Source: Pseudomonas sp. SLFW (lineage in GTDB: Bacteria; Pseudomonadota; Gammaproteobacteria; Pseudomonadales; Pseudomonadaceae). Taken from it: DNA of 64,000 bases. Positions 59,562 through 64,000 of the stretch are shown in pieces. The stretch is taken from NCBI RefSeq assembly GCF_009905615.1, contig NZ_JAAAKW010000018.1:30538-94537 (forward strand), given 5' to 3'. The notes below the pieces were generated by a model, which was not told the origin of the DNA, ran no database searches, and saw only the letters and a program-made list of their open reading frames with translations. The translations under genes were made by a program, and so were the position numbers. Position 1 is the first letter of the stretch, and each line of letters begins with the position of its first letter.

Positions 59562-60802
59562 ACGCGTCCGAGACGATGGTGATCGTCGGCGCCGGTCACG
59601 CGGGTGGGCGGGCGGCGCTGACCCTTCGCGAAGCCGGTTTCACGGGGCGCATCGTGCTGATCGGCGATGAGCCGCACTTGCCCTACGAGCGGCCGCCGCT
59701 GTCGAAAGCGCTGCTCAAGGGCGAGTCGGACCTGGCCGCGTGCAGCCTGTTCAGTGAGGCGAATTTCATCGCGTCGGGGATCGAGCATCTGAGTGGGGTG
59801 AAAGCGACGCACATCGACCCGGCTCGGCATGAGGCGGTGTTGGACAGCGGTGTGTCCGTGGGTTACAGCAAACTGCTGCTGGCCGTTGGCGGCACGTCCC
59901 GTAGCCTTGATCTGGGCGGTCGCTCGTTTGACAACATGCATTACCTGCGCACGTACGACGAAGCGGTCGAACTGGAAAAACACCTGACGCCCGGCACCCG
60001 GCTGGTCGTGGTGGGCGGCGGGTTCATCGGCCTTGAAGTGGCGGCCAGCGCTTGCGAGCGCGGCTGTGACGTAACGGTGCTAGAGGCCGGGACACGGCTG
60101 GCGGCTCGCGCACTCCCGGAGCGGACCTCCGAGGCGTTGTTGGCGTTGCACCGACGTGAGGGCGTGACCATACACCTCGGCGCGCGAATCAAACGTTTCA
60201 TCGGGGAAACCCACGTGGAAGCAGTGCAGCTTGCCGATGGGACGTGTGTCCCGTGCGACCTATTGTTGGTGGGCATCGGGCTGCAACCGAATCTTGAGCT
60301 GGCGCGCCAGTCAGGACTGGAAACAGGCAGCGGCATTCGGGTAGATCGCTACCTGCGCACCAGCGCGCCGGACGTGTACGCGGCAGGGGATGCCTGCGAA
60401 TTTCCCGGCATCGACGGCGGGTTTCAGCGTCAGGAAACCTGGCGCAATGCCGAGGCCCAAGGCCGCATCGCCGCGTTGAACATGCTGGGTCAGGAGCAGC
60501 CGTTCATTGGCGTGCCGGGGTTCTGGTCCGATCATTACGCGTTTGGCTTGCAGACCGTGGGCGTGCTGGCGGCAGACGCGCGGATCGTCCAACGAGAGGG
60601 AGGCGATGGCGGGTTTTTGCTGCTGTATCTGGATTCCCGATCCAGGCTGACGGGCGCCAGTGGTTGGGGGCTCGGCAACAGCATCGCCAAAGACATCAAG
60701 CTGTGCGAGCGGCTGATCGAAAGCGAGGTCGTGTTACCCGTCGACGCACTGGCCGATGCCGGAGTGTCACTGAAAGGATTGTTGCGGGGTGCCTATGCCT
60801 GA
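59558..60802 (+). CDS. FAD-dependent ferredoxin reductase, MocF-like
   Basis: 414-residue NAD(P)H:ferredoxin reductase of the Rieske-oxygenase class. FAD motif VIVGAGHAGGRAALTLR, PYERPPLSKALL, NAD motif VVVGGGFIGLEVAASA, second FAD motif VYAAGDACEF. Completes a three-component oxygenase with the preceding two genes. Overlaps the TIM-barrel gene by 8 bp. Confidence 0.88.
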   Translation: MNASETMVIVGAGHAGGRAALTLREAGFTGRIVLIGDEPHLPYERPPLSKALLKGESDLAACSLFSEANFIASGIEHLSGVKATHIDPARHEAVLDSGVSVGYSKLLLAVGGTSRSLDLGGRSFDNMHYLRTYDEAVELEKHLTPGTRLVVVGGGFIGLEVAASACERGCDVTVLEAGTRLAARALPERTSEALLALHRREGVTIHLGARIKRFIGETHVEAVQLADGTCVPCDLLLVGIGLQPNLELARQSGLETGSGIRVDRYLRTSAPDVYAAGDACEFPGIDGGFQRQETWRNAEAQGRIAALNMLGQEQPFIGVPGFWSDHYAFGLQTVGVLAADARIVQREGGDGGFLLLYLDSRSRLTGASGWGLGNSIAKDIKLCERLIESEVVLPVDALADAGVSLKGLLRGAYA

Positions 60803-61646
60803 GCTGCCATTGACGCGTGAGTTCGTGGTCTTCCAGTCGATGTGGGCCATGCAGAACGAACAGGGCGTGCTGCCGTTGCCCCTTGAGCAGCAACTGACGA
60901 AGATTGCCGAAGCGGGTTTCGATGGCATCACTGATCACTTCTACGAGCCCGCCGCTGCACGGGAATTATCGCGGTTGGCGCGTAGCCTCGGGCTGCAGAT
61001 CGAAGGCCAGTTGTTTCCGCAAACCGTCGACGGGTTGCAGCCTGGGTTGGACATCGCCAGCCAGTACGGTTGTCATCACCTGACGATTCAGGCCGACATT
61101 CGCCCGCGCACGCTGAAGGAGGCGGTCACGCTGATCGAAGGCTGGCAGCGTCTGGCGGAGCAGGTGGATTTCCCCGTGCTGATCGAAACCCACCGCTACC
61201 GCGTGACCAACGACCTGCATTTCACCCTCGACCTGCTTCGGGAATTGCCGGAGATGAAGCTGTTGGCGGACCTGTCCCATTACGTGGTGGGGCGCGAGAT
61301 TCCGCTGCCACCGAGTGATGAGGATCAGCGTCAGATCGAAACCATCCTGCGGCGCAGTTGGGGCTTTCATGGCCGGGTCGCCAGTTGTGAGCAGGTGCAG
61401 GTGCCGATCAGTTTGCCCCAGCATCAGCCTTGGCTGTCGCTGTTCAGCGAGTGGTGGCGATTCGGGATTCACGACTGGCTTGCACGGCCGGAAGCGCAGG
61501 GGAGCCTGTCGTTTACCTGCGAATTGGGCCCGCCGCCGTATGGGATCACCGACCGGTTTGGGCGGGATATCACGGACCGGTGGGAAGAGTCGTTGCAGAT
61601 GAAGGGTCTGGCTCACCGCCTCTGGCAAGACTGCGCGCCAATCTGA
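60795..61646 (+). CDS. Sugar-phosphate-isomerase/epimerase-type TIM-barrel protein
   Basis: 283-residue AP-endonuclease-2/xylose-isomerase-like barrel. Candidate metal ligands in LIETHRYRVT, LLADLSHYVVG and the C-terminal CELGPPPYG. Resembles MocC/IolE/IolI-type enzymes only at fold level. ATG at 60795 follows GGGG and overlaps the reductase stop, so it belongs to the moc-like operon. The reaction is unknown. Confidence 0.8.
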   Translation: MPELPLTREFVVFQSMWAMQNEQGVLPLPLEQQLTKIAEAGFDGITDHFYEPAAARELSRLARSLGLQIEGQLFPQTVDGLQPGLDIASQYGCHHLTIQADIRPRTLKEAVTLIEGWQRLAEQVDFPVLIETHRYRVTNDLHFTLDLLRELPEMKLLADLSHYVVGREIPLPPSDEDQRQIETILRRSWGFHGRVASCEQVQVPISLPQHQPWLSLFSEWWRFGIHDWLARPEAQGSLSFTCELGPPPYGITDRFGRDITDRWEESLQMKGLAHRLWQDCAPI

Positions 61647-61712
61647 CGTTCTGGCACGCCCTGTGCTGTCTTGATCGATACCGGGTTGTTGAACAATCCC
61701 GCTCGCTCAGGA

Positions 61713-62387
61713 ATGCACGCTGTGTCCATCGCCAAAGAAAACGGGTTGTCCCTCGCCGATCAGGTCGCGCACGAACTGCGTGAAGACATCATCAACGGTC
61801 GTTTGCTGTCCGGCATGCCGCTGGTGGAAACAGAACTGGTCCGCCATTACAGCGCGTCTCGCAACACCGTGCGCGAAGCCTTGCACCTGTTGGGGCGGGA
61901 AGGGTTGACCACCTACATACGGCACAAGGGCGTGATCGTCCGTCGCCTGACCGTGGACGACGTGCGTGACCTCTTCAGCGTGCGCCGCACCCTGGAATCC
62001 CGCGCCATTCTGGCCGGCCGCGCGCTGGCTCATCCCCAGGCCGATCGCATGGCCAACGCCATCGACGCCGCCGAGCTGGCCTGCGGGCGCGAAGACTGGC
62101 GGGCGTTCGGCACCCACAGCCTGCGCTTTCATCAGCAGGTCGTCGGCCTCCTGGGCAGCCCGTCGTTCAACGAATTCTTCACCAACATCGTCGCCCAGAT
62201 GCGCCTGGTGTTTTCCGCCGCCCTCGACGAAGCGAGCTTTCAGGCGCCGTGGCTGGCGCGCGACCGCCACCTCTATCAGCTGCTGCTCGACGACCTACGT
62301 CTTGAAGCCAACGAGGCCATGGACAGCTACCTCAACGATTCTGAACGCCAGGCGCTGACGCTGCTGGCCAGCGCTGCACACCCTTGA
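61713..62387 (+). CDS. GntR-family (FadR/FCD) transcriptional regulator
   Basis: 224-residue GntR regulator. Winged helix at about 10-75 (VETELVRHYSASRNTVREAL), then an all-helical FCD domain (LFSVRRTLESRAILAGRAL; HSLRFHQQVVGL) whose His/Asp set may bind a metal and ligand. Same strand, 66 bp after the TIM-barrel gene. The start may instead be the GTG at 61722, which has AGGA nine bases upstream. Second regulator inside the operon controlled by LacI. Confidence 0.85.
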   Translation: MHAVSIAKENGLSLADQVAHELREDIINGRLLSGMPLVETELVRHYSASRNTVREALHLLGREGLTTYIRHKGVIVRRLTVDDVRDLFSVRRTLESRAILAGRALAHPQADRMANAIDAAELACGREDWRAFGTHSLRFHQQVVGLLGSPSFNEFFTNIVAQMRLVFSAALDEASFQAPWLARDRHLYQLLLDDLRLEANEAMDSYLNDSERQALTLLASAAHP

Positions 62388-62416
62388 ATCAAGCCACCTT
62401 TAACCAGGAGAGCCTC

Positions 62417-63268
62417 ATGTACAAAGACTACCCAGCCGCGTATCAGGTCAGCAAAGGCTCGGCCTTGCAGGTCGACACGGCGTTCTACGAGCGCATTCGA
62501 CAGGCGCAGGACCAGCGCACCCTGGTCGAGCAGTTTGAGGTGCCCATCCGCACCGGGCGGGCGTGGAACGTGAAGGCGGGGCAGGTGTTCCGCGTCACCG
62601 CACCGGTCGGCCCGCAGGTGGGCGATTTCAACGTGTGGAACGCCAACGACCCTCGCGAACGCCTTTGGGCCGCTCGGACCCGCCAACTGCAAGGCGCCCA
62701 CGTCACCACCCATGATCGCCTGTGGTCGAACCTGCCATTCCTGCGTCCGCTGGTGACCATCACCGACGACAGCCTCGCGGCTTACGGCATCGACGAACAC
62801 GGCGGCCGTCTGCACGATTTGCTCGGCACCCGCTGCGACCCCTACGTCAACAAAATGCTCACCGGCGAAGATTTTCACCACCACTGCCATTCCAACCTGA
62901 CCCGCGCCGTGTTGCCTCACGGCCTGACCGAATTTGACGTCCACGATGTGCTGAACATCTTCCAATGCACGGGCCTGAACCAAGACGACATGTACTTCAT
63001 GAAGGCCTGCCCGGCGCAGAAGGGGGACTACCTGGAATTCTTCGCCGAAATCGACCTGCTCTGCGCCTTGTCCACTTGCCCCGGCGGCGACCTGTCCCTG
63101 CCGATGTGGGGGCCTGAAGCACAAGACCCGCTCAGCGTCTGTCGACCGCTGGGGGTGGAAATCTACGACCTGACGCCTGAGCTGCTGCACGGTTGGGAGC
63201 AACCCAAACGCGCCGAGTACAACGGGCTGCATGGGTTGGGGATTGCCAAGGCGGCGTGGGAAAAGTAG
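62417..63268 (+). CDS. DUF1989 (urea-carboxylase-associated) family protein
   Basis: 283-residue DUF1989 protein: VGDFNVWNANDPRERLWAAR, FHHHCHSNLTRA and KGDYLEFFAEIDLLCALSTC are typical. Cys and His residues (HHHCHSN, STCPGGD) suggest a metal site. The family occurs in amine/urea catabolic clusters without a proven reaction. Start at 62417 with GGAG upstream; last gene of the moc-like operon. Confidence 0.85.
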   Translation: MYKDYPAAYQVSKGSALQVDTAFYERIRQAQDQRTLVEQFEVPIRTGRAWNVKAGQVFRVTAPVGPQVGDFNVWNANDPRERLWAARTRQLQGAHVTTHDRLWSNLPFLRPLVTITDDSLAAYGIDEHGGRLHDLLGTRCDPYVNKMLTGEDFHHHCHSNLTRAVLPHGLTEFDVHDVLNIFQCTGLNQDDMYFMKACPAQKGDYLEFFAEIDLLCALSTCPGGDLSLPMWGPEAQDPLSVCRPLGVEIYDLTPELLHGWEQPKRAEYNGLHGLGIAKAAWEK

Positions 63269-63338
63269 CTACGCCTGATTGTCCTGGATGGGCCTGGAAA
63301 ATTTTACAGCCCGCCGGGGCGGATCGAACGGGATGACC

Positions 63339-63740
63339 TCAAGCATCCCGCAACAAGTCATGGGCGTTGAGCAGGCTCCAGGCGATTTCAGGGCGTTTTT
63401 CCAGGCCGCGGCGGATGGCGGCGGGGATGGCGGCTCGGGTCTTGCGACAGAGGCCGGGGAGGTCGGCGATGTCGATGACGATGCCACGCATGCTGCGCAC
63501 TTCGTTGAAACCGGGGGCGACGTCGAGGCGGATGCCGAGTTGCTCGTACAGGCGCCGCTGCATGTGCTCCAGGTCGGTGAGGCTGGCGATGTTTTCCAGC
63601 CGTTCGAGCAGGCGCTTTTCCTCGGACTTGGTCAGGCGGAGGATGCGTTGGTCTGCCCCGGCTGTCTCCAGCAGGCGTTCACGGTCGCAGATGCAGGCGC
63701 CAGGCGGGCAGGGTGAGCGGATCGGCAGTGTAGGGGTCAT
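63339..63740 (-). CDS. Conserved hypothetical protein with N-terminal CxC motif
   Basis: 133 residues. N-terminal CPPGACICDRERLLE has a CxxxxCxC arrangement; a helical body follows (RLTKSEEKRLLERLENIASL) and ends in an AHDLL segment. I recognise it as conserved in Pseudomonas but know no function. Convergent with DUF1989 gene; 190 bp from the next start. Confidence 0.7.
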   Translation of the reverse strand: MTPTLPIRSPCPPGACICDRERLLETAGADQRILRLTKSEEKRLLERLENIASLTDLEHMQRRLYEQLGIRLDVAPGFNEVRSMRGIVIDIADLPGLCRKTRAAIPAAIRRGLEKRPEIAWSLLNAHDLLRDA

Positions 63741-63930
63741 GGGTGCCGATCATAGCGAGGGGGATCGGGGATTTATAGGGCTTCGATGGACGGCCTCGTG
63801 ATCGAGTCGCCGGACGGTCAGGCTGTGATCGGGGTCTCGTTGCGCAGCCATTGGTGCAGAAAAAACGAACGCTGGGGTGTCTCGGTCCTCGAACGTTCAT
63901 ACCCCTCGCGGTCATTCTGGAGAGACGACG

Positions 63931-64000
63931 ATGATCAGTTCGCGCAAGACCTTGATGCCTTTGTTGTTTGTCGCGGCCGCCGTTGCATCGGGCGGTGTGG
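63931..64000 (+). CDS. Start of an exported protein (partial)
   Basis: Only the first 23 codons are visible. ATG at 63931 preceded by TGGAGAGA (GGAG at 63919-63922, spacing 8). The peptide (ISSRKTLMPLLFVAAAVASG) reads as a Sec signal peptide. The mature product is outside the window and cannot be named. Confidence 0.6.
   Translation, partial: MISSRKTLMPLLFVAAAVASGGV

Overview
This is about 64 kb of high-GC gamma-proteobacterial DNA, almost certainly the chromosome of a fluorescent Pseudomonas. The evidence is recognisable Pseudomonas loci (mexS-mexT-mexEF-oprN, ercA with its hybrid kinase and erdR, ptxS-kguEKT, lexA2-imuA-imuB-dnaE2), a DUF1652 gene, and repeated REP-type palindromes between genes. 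I see no rRNA, tRNA, CRISPR array, insertion sequence or prophage.

Left part (1-16.3 kb): the start of an EmrA/HlyD adaptor gene with its HxlR regulator; a thioredoxin-like gene; the response regulator erdR divergent from ercA and a hybrid histidine kinase; then the multidrug efflux locus oprN-mexF-mexE and its regulators mexT and mexS. A hipBA toxin-antitoxin pair lies in the opposite orientation between mexT and mexE.

16.3-24 kb: a compact unassigned cassette. It has a promoter whose -10 overlaps a perfect palindrome, a 43-residue Cys-containing peptide ORF with a good ribosome binding site, a PP-loop ATP-pyrophosphatase-like enzyme with a CxxC motif, and a MocR-type (GntR plus aminotransferase fold) protein. 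This is my best candidate for an undescribed system. A PDDEXK-like/DinG-type helicase and phosphoglucomutase follow.

24-40.6 kb: pirin, a UvrD-like helicase with glycine tetrad repeats at its N-terminus, a DUF1652 protein, a chemoreceptor, the 2-ketogluconate operon kguEKT under PtxS (two perfect operators visible, kguD absent here), a sulfonate/nitrate-type ABC permease and binding protein without an ATPase gene, an MFS transporter, a histidine phosphatase, Ogt and a PEP-mutase/isocitrate-lyase family protein.

40.6-52 kb: the DNA-damage mutagenesis operon lexA2-imuA-imuB-dnaE2 with a perfect LexA2-like operator over its start, a GlxA/AraC-type regulator, and a cobalt-type nitrile hydratase operon with a CobW GTPase, a DUF1097 membrane protein and CbtB/CbtA cobalt transport proteins.

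52-63.3 kb: two adjacent divergons, each with a LacI-type regulator. One holds an IolG/MocA-like dehydrogenase, an SDR and a PhyH-type dioxygenase. The other holds MocD-, MocE- and MocF-like oxygenase components, a TIM-barrel protein, a GntR regulator and a DUF1989 protein. Together they look like a catabolic pathway for a methylated or aminated cyclitol (rhizopine-like) compound. The right end carries a conserved small CxC protein and the start of an exported protein.
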